The notes under the pieces are model-generated. The model worked only from the letters and a program-made list of their open reading frames with translations, did not search any database and was not told where the DNA came from. From positions 1 through 64,000 of the forward strand of contig NZ_QFVR01000020.1 in the NCBI RefSeq assembly GCF_003143975.1: a DNA stretch of 64,000 nt, given 5' to 3'. Below, piece after piece: positions 24,656 through 33,364 of this stretch. Every line of letters begins with the position of its first letter. Position 1 is the stretch's first letter. This stretch comes from Kurthia sibirica (GTDB taxonomy: Bacteria; Bacillota; Bacilli; Bacillales_A; Planococcaceae). Made by a program: the position numbers and the translations under genes.

Positions 24656-25434
24656 GATAAAGTAACCTTCTCTCTGTGAATTGTGGTGCCTGTTAATTGA
24701 TGTCCCACTATTTTGACGTTTGGAACACCTGCAGCAACGCAGCCTACTGCTGCCAACACTTTAGGAATCATTCCACCATATATATCCCCTGAAGTAATCC
24801 AGTTATTTATTTGTTGCTCTGTCGTTTTTTCTATTACTTCATTATTGATTTGGATCCCCTCTATATCAGTGACAAATAGCAGTTCCTCTGCTTGCAATGC
24901 TAATGCTAATGCACTTGCCGCAGTATCACCATTAATATTGATTAATTGTCGTGTTGATGTCGTACCGATGCAACTAACTACAGGGATAATACCTATAGTC
25001 TGAAGTTGTTCAATCACTGTCGCATTAACCTCATCCACTTCACCAACATGTCCATAAATTGCTTTATCTAAGTAATGACAATGCAACAGATTGGCATCTT
25101 GACCATTTAAACCGATGGCCATAAAACCTGCTTCATTTAATTCGCCAACTAACATTGGATTCACTTGACCAATCAATGTTTCTGCTACAATACCAATAGC
25201 TGCATCTGTCGTAACACGCAGACCATTGATTTTCGTAGTCGGAATGGCTGCTTTTGCCAATGCCTTATTTATAGCAGGCCCCCCTCCGTGAACGATTGTA
25301 ATAGCACAACTACCTTGTAATTGCTGTAGCTCTTTAAAAAACGCCTTATTTAAACCACCAAGCATGCTGCCACCAAGTTTAATAACGACCTTTTTCTTAT
25401 GATCTGTACGTTGCGTTGATTTGAACATAATCAT
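24652..25434 (-). CDS. argB: Acetylglutamate kinase
   Basis: A 260-residue amino-acid kinase that phosphorylates N-acetylglutamate. The N-terminal KKKVVIKLGGSMLGG phosphate loop, IVHGGGPAINKAL, INGDTAASALALAL and GGMIPKVLAAVGCVAAGV are in place. The most plausible starts (25434 or 25428) lie inside the argJ coding sequence, an overlap of about 32-38 nt, because no start codon exists nearer to the conserved VIKLGGS. No clear ribosome site is seen, so translation probably depends on ribosomes finishing argJ. Confidence 0.93.
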   Translation of the reverse strand: MIMFKSTQRTDHKKKVVIKLGGSMLGGLNKAFFKELQQLQGSCAITIVHGGGPAINKALAKAAIPTTKINGLRVTTDAAIGIVAETLIGQVNPMLVGELNEAGFMAIGLNGQDANLLHCHYLDKAIYGHVGEVDEVNATVIEQLQTIGIIPVVSCIGTTSTRQLININGDTAASALALALQAEELLFVTDIEGIQINNEVIEKTTEQQINNWITSGDIYGGMIPKVLAAVGCVAAGVPNVKIVGHQLTGTTIHREKVTLS

Positions 25435-26623
25435 ACGTCAAGTCACATCCCCATGCTTGGCCATATCCATCGCCTTGGAAAAGATTAGCATATATTTTCA
25501 CTTCATGATTTTTCAAATACGCTGTCAATACTGCTTCATCAAACTGTAATGGCTCACCTTTATCAACAACCATCGTTTGACCGATTGATATTTGGATATT
25601 TGTTGGGTCGATTGAACAACCACTATAACCAATTGCACAAATGACACGACCCCAGTTTGCATCACAACCGAAAACGGCTGTTTTTACAAGTGGTGAACCA
25701 ACAACCGTTTTTGCAATTTTAAGTGCTTCTGCATCTGTTGCCCCACCTTCTACCGTCACTTCGATAAGTTTTGTAGCGCCCTCGCCATCTTTGGCAATCA
25801 GTTTTGCTAGATCACGTGATACCAGCTGGAAAATTTCAACGAATGTAGACCACTGGGGATGTTGTTCATCCAATGTTTGATTATTGGCTAAACCATTTGC
25901 TAATACTAATACTGTATCGTTCGTCGATGTATCTCCATCAACTGTAATGGCATTGAAGGTAATATCTGTCGTTTCTTTTAGCAATGATTGTAATGTTGAT
26001 TGCTCAATATTGGCATCTGTTGTAATAAAACCAAGCATCGTTGCCATATTTGGCTCAATCATACCTGAACCCTTTGCAACACCTGCAATAATAACTTCCT
26101 TACCATCAATTTCTAAACTATATGCAGTATTTTTCATTACTGTATCTGTCGTTAAAATCGATTGTGCAAAATCGATTGCATTTTCTAATTTTCCGCCAAG
26201 TTGTAATGCTGCAATACCAGCTTCAACTTTATCCATTTTCATACGTTCTCCAATTACACCCGTAGAGGCAACACCTACTAGATTTTCATCTATTCCTAAT
26301 TTAGCTGCCGCAAGAACTTGCATTTGCTTCGCATCTTTAATACCTTGTTCACCCGTACAAGCATTCGCATTCCCAGAATTAATAATAATGGCTTGCATTT
26401 TTTCATTCGCATAAACCGTATTTTTTGTTAGGACAAGTGGCGCAGCTTTAATCGCATTTGTCGTAAAGACACCTGCAACGCTTGCTGGAACTTCACTAAA
26501 TATCATGCCAATATCTTTTTTCTTATGCTTTAAACCACAGTGGAAACCTGCTGCGCTAAATCCTTTTGGTGCAATTATACTTTCGCTTACTAATCTTTTC
26601 GCTGATTCGATTAACTGTGTCAT
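25397..26623 (-). CDS. argJ: Bifunctional glutamate N-acetyltransferase / ornithine acetyltransferase
   Basis: A 408-residue self-cleaving enzyme that recycles the acetyl group in arginine synthesis. The autoprocessing site VAKGSGMIEPNMATMLGFITTD has the Thr nucleophile in MATML; upstream IINSGNANACTG forms the oxyanion region. The C-terminal GYSGCSIDPTNIQI and GCDLTYDYVQINA are complete. AAGGAG precedes the ATG. It lies 18 nt after argC. Confidence 0.95.
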   Translation of the reverse strand: MTQLIESAKRLVSESIIAPKGFSAAGFHCGLKHKKKDIGMIFSEVPASVAGVFTTNAIKAAPLVLTKNTVYANEKMQAIIINSGNANACTGEQGIKDAKQMQVLAAAKLGIDENLVGVASTGVIGERMKMDKVEAGIAALQLGGKLENAIDFAQSILTTDTVMKNTAYSLEIDGKEVIIAGVAKGSGMIEPNMATMLGFITTDANIEQSTLQSLLKETTDITFNAITVDGDTSTNDTVLVLANGLANNQTLDEQHPQWSTFVEIFQLVSRDLAKLIAKDGEGATKLIEVTVEGGATDAEALKIAKTVVGSPLVKTAVFGCDANWGRVICAIGYSGCSIDPTNIQISIGQTMVVDKGEPLQFDEAVLTAYLKNHEVKIYANLFQGDGYGQAWGCDLTYDYVQINATYRS

Positions 26624-26641
26624 ATTATTTCTCCTTTAGGA

Positions 26642-27676
26642 TTAAATAAATAATGGTACGGCCTGTAAGCCGGCTTTTTCATTGAAGCCCATTATTAAAT
26701 TCATATTTTGAATGGCTTGTCCTGCTGCACCTTTAACTAAATTGTCAATTACTGCAACAATCGTTACACGATTTGTTCGATCATCTACATTAAATGTAAT
26801 ATCACAAAAATTTGTCCCTTTCACTTGCTTCGTACTTAAAGTAGCTACATCTGGCATAAAACGAATAAAAGGATCGTCACTATAGGTATCCGTAAATGCT
26901 TTATGTAGATCTGCTGCTGTCACACCAGGTGATAATTTCGCATAGCTAGTTGTAATAATGCCACGAACCATAGGAACTAAATGTGTTGTAAATGTAATAG
27001 GCTCAACTGTGCCAGTACATGATTTTATAGCTTGCTCAATTTCTGGAATATGTTGATGTTTATTAATTTTATAAACAGTCGTCGCATCTGTTGTTTCTGC
27101 ATAATGTGTTAGTTGGCTTGGTTTATTCCCTGAACCAGAAACACCACTTTTAGCGTCTATAATCAATCCTTCATGACTGATTAAATTTGTTTTTAGCAAT
27201 GGCAATAATGATAAAAGTACTGCCGTTGGATAACATCCTGGATTGGCAATTAATTTTGCACTGCGAATTGCATCATTATTCCAACTACATAAACCATATA
27301 CACTCTTTGCTAGCAAATCTTCTGGAGCCGTTTTTTTGCCATACCATTTTTCGTAATCTGCGCTATTTTTCAATCTCAAATCGCCGGACAAATCAATGAA
27401 AATTGTATTTTCATTATAAATATTTGGAATAAGTTGACCCGATACGCCAGATGGTGTTCCCAAAAAGACAATACTCAATTGTTCGATTGCTTGCTTTGTA
27501 ATTTTTTCAAGCGGTGCATCGTAAAGCTTCGTCAGATGTGGATATTTTGTCGATAAGCTTACGCCTTCTTCTGATGAAGTAAATAATTGAATTGTTTGTA
27601 CTTCTTGATGACTATGAAGCAGCCGAATAAGCTCCAATCCACCATAGCCTGTTGCGCCAATAATACCGACCTTCAT
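26642..27676 (-). CDS. argC: N-acetyl-gamma-glutamyl-phosphate reductase
   Basis: A 344-residue NADPH-dependent reductase, first gene of argCJBD. The Rossmann motif GATGYGGLELIRLL is at the N-terminus and the catalytic Cys is in ANPGCYPTAVLLSLLPL; HKHIPEIEQ-type KHQHIPEIEQ supplies the His. AGAGGTGAG precedes the ATG. A perfect 18-bp ARG-box-like palindrome lies 33 nt upstream. Confidence 0.95.
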   Translation of the reverse strand: MKVGIIGATGYGGLELIRLLHSHQEVQTIQLFTSSEEGVSLSTKYPHLTKLYDAPLEKITKQAIEQLSIVFLGTPSGVSGQLIPNIYNENTIFIDLSGDLRLKNSADYEKWYGKKTAPEDLLAKSVYGLCSWNNDAIRSAKLIANPGCYPTAVLLSLLPLLKTNLISHEGLIIDAKSGVSGSGNKPSQLTHYAETTDATTVYKINKHQHIPEIEQAIKSCTGTVEPITFTTHLVPMVRGIITTSYAKLSPGVTAADLHKAFTDTYSDDPFIRFMPDVATLSTKQVKGTNFCDITFNVDDRTNRVTIVAVIDNLVKGAAGQAIQNMNLIMGFNEKAGLQAVPLFI

Positions 27677-27708
27677 ACGCTCACCTCTTTTGTTTGATAG
27701 GAATATTA

Positions 27709-27726
27709 TATAAATGTATATTTATA
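27709..27726. promoter_or_regulatory. Candidate ARG box (ArgR/AhrC site) of argCJBD
   Basis: TATAAAT-GTAT-ATTTATA is an 18-bp perfect palindrome 33 nt before argC. Length, AT content and position fit ArgR/AhrC operators, although the consensus TGAAT core is TAAAT here. Confidence 0.5.
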
Positions 27727-27796
27727 ATGTCAAATGTATTTTTATTTATTTTTACTATTTTCTAATAATTAGAGTAAATATACGTTTTAACGCATA

Positions 27797-27861
27797 AAAA
27801 ATACACGCAAATGAACACCACTATAGCTTATACCATAGTATCATTCACTGCGTGCTTTTTT
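27797..27861 (-). terminator. Terminator of the AI-2E-family gene
   Basis: A long imperfect hairpin: CACGCAGTGAATGATACTATGG pairs in part with the region ending TTCATTTGCGTG, followed by a T run on the minus strand, 22 nt after the stop. Confidence 0.8.
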
Positions 27862-27882
27862 ATTTATGCATTTTTTATAATG

Positions 27883-29115
27883 TTATTGCTTATTTTTTTT
27901 TAATTCTTCTTCTTCACTTTTTAATAGTTCGACATCATAGTGCATATCATCTTCATCTTGAAATTTATTATATCGCTTTTTATATAAATTCCACAGATGC
28001 GTAACGAGCACTTTTAAAACGGCATATGATGGAATGCCTAGAACGACTCCAGGGACACCAAAAAGGGAGCCTGCTGTTAATAGGACAAAAATAATCGTGA
28101 TCGGATGGACATGTAACGATTTCCCCATTACTTGAGGTGAAATAAATTTACCATCAATTAATTGGACGACTGTCCAAACAACAGCTAATTTTAATAACAT
28201 AACAGGAGCAGTGACAACGGCTATAATAGCTGCCGGTGTAATAGCAATTAATGGTCCTAAATACGGTACAACCGATGTAATCATCGCAAGAAAACCAAGA
28301 GGTACTGCATAATCAAGACCAATAATAAGGAAACCAATCGTCACCATAACACCGATACAAAACGCGACAATAATTTGTCCTTGAATATAGCTGCTTATTT
28401 GACTATCAGCTGTTTTCAATAAATGAGTTGTATCTGGGCGCATGCGTGGTGGGAAAAGTTTAACGAATGCCTTCGGTAATTTCTCTCCATCTTTTAAGAG
28501 ATAAAACAAGATAAATGGCGCGGTAACTAACGCTAATACAATCCCCGCTAAAGTAGACACAAATCCTGTAATACCAGAAGCTAAGCCCGTTCCTAGATTA
28601 CTTGCTGCCTCTTTAACATAATTCGTCAAGTCAGTGCCAACCTGTGTTACGGTTTCATCTAGGTTAATATTGTATTTATCTAGAGTAGACGTAAATCGGG
28701 AATCTGCAACAAAATTTTGAATAACCTCCACAAACTGTGAGAAAAACTGTGGAAATTCTGAGATAAGATTAGTAAATTGTTCTTTTAAAAAGGGTACAAC
28801 TAATGTAACAAGTAATGTAATTAAACCAATTACCGCTAAGTAAATTAGTGCGATTCCCCATATTTTAGGTATCTTTAATTTCATTAAAAGCTTTAATACA
28901 GGTCTTAATAAATAAAAACCAATTACCGCAAGTATAACCGGCAATACAATTGTGTGTATAAAGACAAATATTGGTTTAAAAATAAATGATACCTTATCAA
29001 AAATCATCAACGTGATCCCTACTAATAATAATGTGACCAAACCGAACAATAAGTTTTTGCCACCAAGAAATCTTATAAATTTTGTGTTAAAAAAACTTTT
29101 CTTTTCAGGCTCCAT
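27883..29115 (-). CDS. AI-2E family transporter (PerM/YueF-like)
   Basis: A 410-residue polytopic protein with about eight hydrophobic segments and a long amphipathic stretch after helix 3 (ISEFPQFFSQFVEVIQNF). The motif PYLGPLIAITPAAIIAVV and the ending GVVLGIPSYAVLKVL are typical of the AI-2E/PerM family. Members export small signals or act as sodium/proton antiporters; the substrate here cannot be told. A highly charged C-terminal tail (EEEELKKNK) is cytoplasmic. The ATG at 29115 follows GGGGG; a TTG two codons earlier is weaker. Confidence 0.85.
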   Translation of the reverse strand: MEPEKKSFFNTKFIRFLGGKNLLFGLVTLLLVGITLMIFDKVSFIFKPIFVFIHTIVLPVILAVIGFYLLRPVLKLLMKLKIPKIWGIALIYLAVIGLITLLVTLVVPFLKEQFTNLISEFPQFFSQFVEVIQNFVADSRFTSTLDKYNINLDETVTQVGTDLTNYVKEAASNLGTGLASGITGFVSTLAGIVLALVTAPFILFYLLKDGEKLPKAFVKLFPPRMRPDTTHLLKTADSQISSYIQGQIIVAFCIGVMVTIGFLIIGLDYAVPLGFLAMITSVVPYLGPLIAITPAAIIAVVTAPVMLLKLAVVWTVVQLIDGKFISPQVMGKSLHVHPITIIFVLLTAGSLFGVPGVVLGIPSYAVLKVLVTHLWNLYKKRYNKFQDEDDMHYDVELLKSEEEELKKNKQ

Positions 29116-29173
29116 ACACAATCCCCCAATTCACCTAACATATGACTTTTGTTTCAAGTATACACCTTTTTCG

Positions 29174-30112
29174 TTATTTAAACGTCAGGAAAGTATTTAA
29201 AGCTTGCACGTTTTTTTCTCTGTCTATTTCAATGACTGAACCTACATTTGGATAACGAGCAAATGTATAACCATCCTTCACTGGAATTGTGAGTTTTTCA
29301 ATATTTACACCGCCGCCTTTTACAGCGCCCAATAGCATTTTCAGCTGACTGTCTTTCGTAATATCCGATTGCACATATCCTTGGATTGCACCTAATAATT
29401 TAGGATAATTTTTAACATTGCCTGGTTTCAAAACTTCTTGCTTTAATGCTTCTAATGCTTGCTGTTGACGTTCTACACGGCCAAAATCGCCTTTTTCATC
29501 ATAGCGGAAGCGCGAAAAGCCTAATAATTCTTTCCCATTCAAACGCTGGGTCCCTTTTTTTAAGGATACACCGATATTCTTAGACATATCATGTGGTACA
29601 GTTACTTCAACACCATTCGGTGCTGCTACATCCACGACATTTTCAAAGTTTTTAAAATCCACAACCGCTACATGATTGATTTCTAAATCAAACATTTGCT
29701 TCAGTGTTGCTTTCAATAAATCCGCTCCACCCAAATAATAAGCTGTATTTAATTTATAGCTATTATAACCTGGGATTTCAGCATAAATATCACGCATAAA
29801 AGATACCATTTTTACATCATTCGTATCTTTATTCCATGACACTAACATCATCGTATCAGAACGTGATTTTTTCTCCCCACGTGAATCTACACCTACTAAT
29901 AGAATATTCTCTATCGTCGCTTTAGAATTAGGGTCACCATCAAATTTCATTGTAGCCTTGGCAGGTGAATCCGCCTCTGCCATATTCAAACCTGATTTAT
30001 ACTGCGTATATGCATACCCTCCTGCTGCTAAAATACAGACAAGGATCATTAATAGGAATACACGACCTTTTCTGAGCTTTCTTTTTTTTCGACCTTTTCT
30101 TTTTTGGGTCAT
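29174..30112 (-). CDS. LytR-CpsA-Psr (LCP) family cell-wall ligase
   Basis: A 312-residue membrane-anchored enzyme. A basic cytoplasmic tail (KRKGRKKRKLRKGR) precedes one membrane helix (about 18-36); the extracellular LCP domain has LLVGVDSRG, RSDTMMLVSW, MSFMRDIYAEIP-like SFMRDIYAEI, and FSRFRYDEKGDFGRVERQQ, including the Asp and Arg residues that bind the polyprenyl phosphate. LCP enzymes attach teichoic acids or capsular polymers to peptidoglycan. GGAGAA precedes the ATG. It is divergent from msrA, sharing a region with a 28-bp palindrome. Confidence 0.92.
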   Translation of the reverse strand: MTQKRKGRKKRKLRKGRVFLLMILVCILAAGGYAYTQYKSGLNMAEADSPAKATMKFDGDPNSKATIENILLVGVDSRGEKKSRSDTMMLVSWNKDTNDVKMVSFMRDIYAEIPGYNSYKLNTAYYLGGADLLKATLKQMFDLEINHVAVVDFKNFENVVDVAAPNGVEVTVPHDMSKNIGVSLKKGTQRLNGKELLGFSRFRYDEKGDFGRVERQQQALEALKQEVLKPGNVKNYPKLLGAIQGYVQSDITKDSQLKMLLGAVKGGGVNIEKLTIPVKDGYTFARYPNVGSVIEIDREKNVQALNTFLTFK

Positions 30113-30170
30113 GCAAATTCTCCTTTCAAGACTAACATTATTTGTTTATAATTATATCAGATACATAATT

Positions 30171-30198
30171 TTTTAGTGAAATAATTATTTCACTAAAA
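30171..30198. promoter_or_regulatory. 28-bp perfect palindrome between lcp and msrA
   Basis: The left arm TTTTAGTGAAATAA is followed directly by its reverse complement TTATTTCACTAAAA. It lies 59 nt from the LCP start and 35 nt from msrA, so it probably is an operator for one or both. No known regulator is matched with certainty; the TAGTGAAAT half resembles Rex- and MarR-like half sites only loosely. Confidence 0.6.
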
Positions 30199-30232
30199 CT
30201 TTAAAGCATTCAATTTCTAGGAGGAATCGCAT

Positions 30233-30763
30233 ATGTCAACTAAATCATTATCACAAGCCACCTTTGCTGGTGGTTGTTTTTGGTGTATGGTCAAACCATT
30301 CACCGATTACCCAGGAATTGTAGGGATTGTTTCGGGTTATATGGGCGGTTCACAAAAAACAGCGACATATGAGCAAGTAAAAACAGGAACAACAGGTCAT
30401 ACAGAAGCTGTACAAATCACCTTTGACGACACCCTCTTCTCATATGAGCAACTATTAGAAATTTACTGGCCACAAGTAGATCCAACAGATGATGAAGGTC
30501 AATTTCAAGACAGAGGTTCAAACTATCGCGCAATGATTTTTTATCATAATGAAGAACAAAAATCACTTGCTGAAAAATCAAAGGAACAATTAATTCAATC
30601 AAACCGTTTCAAAAAACCGATCATTACACCAATCGTTAAAGCGATGACATTTTTCCCTGCTGAAGACGATCATCAAGATTTTTATAAAAAAAATCCGCAG
30701 CACTATAAAGAAGACCTTGAACAATCAGGGCGTAAAGAGTTTATCTCAACTAATTGGCAATAA
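30233..30763 (+). CDS. msrA: Peptide-methionine (S)-S-oxide reductase
   Basis: A 176-residue enzyme that repairs methionine sulfoxide in proteins. The catalytic motif GGCFWC is present with Cys15, and Cys18 two residues on. GYMGG, THTEAV-type TTGHTEAVQITFD, and DRGSNYRAMIF are all conserved. AGGAGG lies 9 nt before the ATG. No msrB is fused or adjacent. A terminator follows. Confidence 0.95.
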   Translation: MSTKSLSQATFAGGCFWCMVKPFTDYPGIVGIVSGYMGGSQKTATYEQVKTGTTGHTEAVQITFDDTLFSYEQLLEIYWPQVDPTDDEGQFQDRGSNYRAMIFYHNEEQKSLAEKSKEQLIQSNRFKKPIITPIVKAMTFFPAEDDHQDFYKKNPQHYKEDLEQSGRKEFISTNWQ

Positions 30764-30777
30764 TTTCACACTCTATG

Positions 30778-30817
30778 GAAGACGAATATGACTTTGAAAG
30801 GTTCATATTCGCCTTTT
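30778..30817 (+). terminator. Terminator of msrA
   Basis: GGAAGACGAATATGA pairs imperfectly with TCATATTCGCCTTTTTCC, beginning 15 nt after the stop, with TTTTT. Confidence 0.75.
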
Positions 30818-30889
30818 TCCATTATTTCCCCTATTTAACTATTGTAAAACACAATTAAACCTATTTACTATATGAAAGAAGATGTAAAA

Positions 30890-31795
30890 ATGTCCTTATT
30901 TCTCATTATTTTACCGGTAATTTTAGTATTTTTAACAGGGTTCATAGGTCAGAAGGCTCTCCATTTTGATATTAAAAATATTTCCACTTTAACACTTTAC
31001 GTCATGTCCCCCGTTTTAGCATTCCGTACTTTTTATACGACACCTCTGACACCTGACTATATGTATATTATATTATTCGCTGTTTTACTCTGCTTCATGC
31101 TATTTATCGTTACATGGCTGACGACAAAGCTGATTCATGCCGATCGCTCAGAATCTTCTGCTATGATGCTAGGGGCTGTTTTCATGAATAGCGGTAATTA
31201 CGGTGCGCCAGTAGCTCTTTTTGCTTTTGGTCAAGAAGGTTTTCACATCGCCGTTATTATTATGGTATTGCATTCTTTACTAATGAATACACTCGGTATT
31301 TTCTTCGCTTCTATGGGGAGTGATGATAAACCATCATTAAAAACATCTTTATCAAAAGTTTATACGATGCCGGTTCTATGGGGTGCGGTGATTGGTCTTG
31401 CCATGCAACTTATTCATATCCCATTGCATGAATCTATTTTAAATGGTGTGGATTTAATTGCCGATGCCTCCATTCCGGTTGTCATGTTAATTCTTGGCAT
31501 GCAGCTAGCAGTCATTTCTCGTAAAAAGGTTAATTATACGGCGATGGCTACTACAACTAGCATCCGTATGATTATTTCACCTCTCCTAGCCGCGGCCATT
31601 TTATTTTTCATGCCCTTACCTACTATCGTCAAATCTGTTTTGATTTTACAAGCGGCTATGCCTGCTGCTGCAAATACAACGATGTTGGCCTTACAATTTA
31701 ATACGAAGCCGGATCTCGTATCATTCACAACATTTATCACAACTGCTATTAGTATTTTTAGTATTCCAATTGTCTTATTTTTCTTAGGTGTCTAA
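30890..31795 (+). CDS. AEC-family transporter
   Basis: A 301-residue membrane protein with about ten helices. The motif GNYGAPVALFAFG-type NSGNYGAPVALFAFGQEG and the C-terminal QAAMPAAANTTMLALQF are characteristic of the auxin efflux carrier family, which in bacteria exports or imports organic acids such as malate. The ATG at 30890 is preferred because AEC proteins begin at this hydrophobic start; AGAAG upstream is a weak ribosome site and an ATG at 30872 is possible. It seems monocistronic. Confidence 0.85.
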   Translation: MSLFLIILPVILVFLTGFIGQKALHFDIKNISTLTLYVMSPVLAFRTFYTTPLTPDYMYIILFAVLLCFMLFIVTWLTTKLIHADRSESSAMMLGAVFMNSGNYGAPVALFAFGQEGFHIAVIIMVLHSLLMNTLGIFFASMGSDDKPSLKTSLSKVYTMPVLWGAVIGLAMQLIHIPLHESILNGVDLIADASIPVVMLILGMQLAVISRKKVNYTAMATTTSIRMIISPLLAAAILFFMPLPTIVKSVLILQAAMPAAANTTMLALQFNTKPDLVSFTTFITTAISIFSIPIVLFFLGV

Positions 31796-32075
31796 CTCTA
31801 GCTTTTTTCTATACAGCTATGCATAGTGTAATTCATAGGTCCATTGAATTAAACATCATTTGAAATGCCTTCTTTTTTTATATATTTATTTCAATACACA
31901 TGATATTTGAATCAAATTATCATTTATCTATTAAAATACGTTTAAGAGTATGTTATTTTGGTAATGTATTAACAAGCTATGTTACTTGCATCCATATAGC
32001 GCTAATAAATTCTATGCTTACATAGCTTTATGGGTGTCTCTTTTTACAGTAGCTCGCTTGAAAGAGGAGGGCTTA

Positions 32076-32885
32076 ATGATGAAAAATAAACGACCAACAA
32101 TCATCGCACTTTCAGCAACATTAACATTAGGTATTGCATCAATTGGTACAACGCCTACTACAGCAAATGCAAACGCTCATTTAGTGAAATCCGTGACAAC
32201 TCCATCGTATAAAACGACTTCTTTAAAAGATTTTAGAACAGTGAAAAATACAAGCTCTGTGTATATTTATTCAAAACCTTCAATAAAATCAGCAAAACTT
32301 CAAAAATTACCAAAAAATAGCGCAGTCGTCATTACGTCAAAAAAATCTGGTAGTTTTACTAAAATTAGATATATTTTTGGATATGCTTATATTAAAACGG
32401 CTCATTTAAGTAAGGCGACACCTGCCAATAATGCTCCGTTAGCACGAGATATTAGTAAAAAGTATCACTACGAATTACCTTATAACAACGGCTCACGATT
32501 CAATAACAAGTTTAATGCGTCATTTACGAAAGTTTATGCCCCTAACAAAGCTGTACAAAACTTTTGGCTGTATCACTCCGAACCAGATCAAAAAGGCGTG
32601 GTAGAATTTGATACAACACGCGGTTTATATATGGGCGATATAGAAAATGGCTATTTGTCATTAGCTGTGAAATATCCTACGAGAAAAAATGCAACTTGGT
32701 CCGGTAGTTATGGCAATAAATCACGTATTATTAGTACAAAATCTACTGTCAAAACGACGGCTGGAACTTTTAAAAATGTAGTAATTGTCAAAAATAGTGG
32801 TAATTATTCTTATTTCGCTCCAAATAAAGGGCTTATCCTTCTTAAAAACAAACATAAAAAGACGATTATGAAATTAATAAAATAA
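32076..32885 (+). CDS. Secreted protein with SH3b-like domain
   Basis: A 269-residue exported protein. The signal peptide (MMKNKRP, IIALSATLTLGIASIG, then TANANA) should be cut near residue 31. Residues about 45-110 form a bacterial SH3-like domain (SSVYIYSKPSIKSAKLQKLP, GYAYIKTAHL), which often binds the cell wall. The rest (about 120-269) is an unrecognised, Tyr- and Lys-rich beta domain with TTAGTFKNVVIVK, a motif seen in extracellular lipoprotein-like domains. GAGGAGGG precedes the ATG at 32076; the longer upstream frame is not part of it. Confidence 0.82.
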   Translation: MMKNKRPTIIALSATLTLGIASIGTTPTTANANAHLVKSVTTPSYKTTSLKDFRTVKNTSSVYIYSKPSIKSAKLQKLPKNSAVVITSKKSGSFTKIRYIFGYAYIKTAHLSKATPANNAPLARDISKKYHYELPYNNGSRFNNKFNASFTKVYAPNKAVQNFWLYHSEPDQKGVVEFDTTRGLYMGDIENGYLSLAVKYPTRKNATWSGSYGNKSRIISTKSTVKTTAGTFKNVVIVKNSGNYSYFAPNKGLILLKNKHKKTIMKLIK

Positions 32886-32902
32886 TGTAATTCCAATAGA
32901 GA

Positions 32903-32936
32903 CCCCCACAATCGCCAAGCGATTATGGGGGTTTTA
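32903..32936 (+). terminator. Terminator of the SH3b gene
   Basis: ACCCCCACAATCG-CCAAG-CGATTATGGGGGT, then TTTAT, 18 nt after the stop. Confidence 0.9.
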
Positions 32937-32976
32937 TCGAGTAAATAATGGTTCTATACTATTTGATGGGTTTTTC

Positions 32977-33160
32977 AACTAGTTTTTTAGAAGGTATTCA
33001 TCATAAAACAGAGGTTTTAAAATGCACTGTATTTGGCTGTAGACGCTTGGTTCATTTTCGAGCGCAGATGTGATTGAATAGGAAGGATCAAGAAATTGGT
33101 TGACATATAGGATGAATGATTGGTGTAGTAAAGGTTGAGGACTCCTACCGGAAAGCATTT
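32977..33160 (-). repeat. Dispersed repeat copy C3 with bcr-like core
   Basis: On the minus strand, TTTATGATGAATACCTTCTA continues as AAAAAAC, matching the end blocks at 19580-19606 and 61266-61292. On the plus strand, GGACTCCTACCGGAAAGC (33139-33156) resembles the bcr-type repeat core. The 80-codon frame on the minus strand (32979-33221) has no ribosome site and is not a credible gene. Confidence 0.45.
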
Positions 33161-33364
33161 GTCCGAAATGAACAAATAGAAAAAGTGGCGTGCTATGAAA
33201 TATCCAAATCACACCACCCACTAGTTGACGTAGAACCTAAATAATCCATGTAATTTTCTAGCAGCATGTGCATTTCCATTGCGCTACTCCTTTGGTTTTA
33301 TATACTTGTCATTGCCACAATGTTATAATTAGTAGCGATGCACGTAGAAAGGCGCTGAACTATA

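Noticed and set aside
32979-33221. 80-codon frame on the minus strand
   Set aside because: It lies in repeat C3 and the bcr-like core, has no ribosome site and no recognisable domain.
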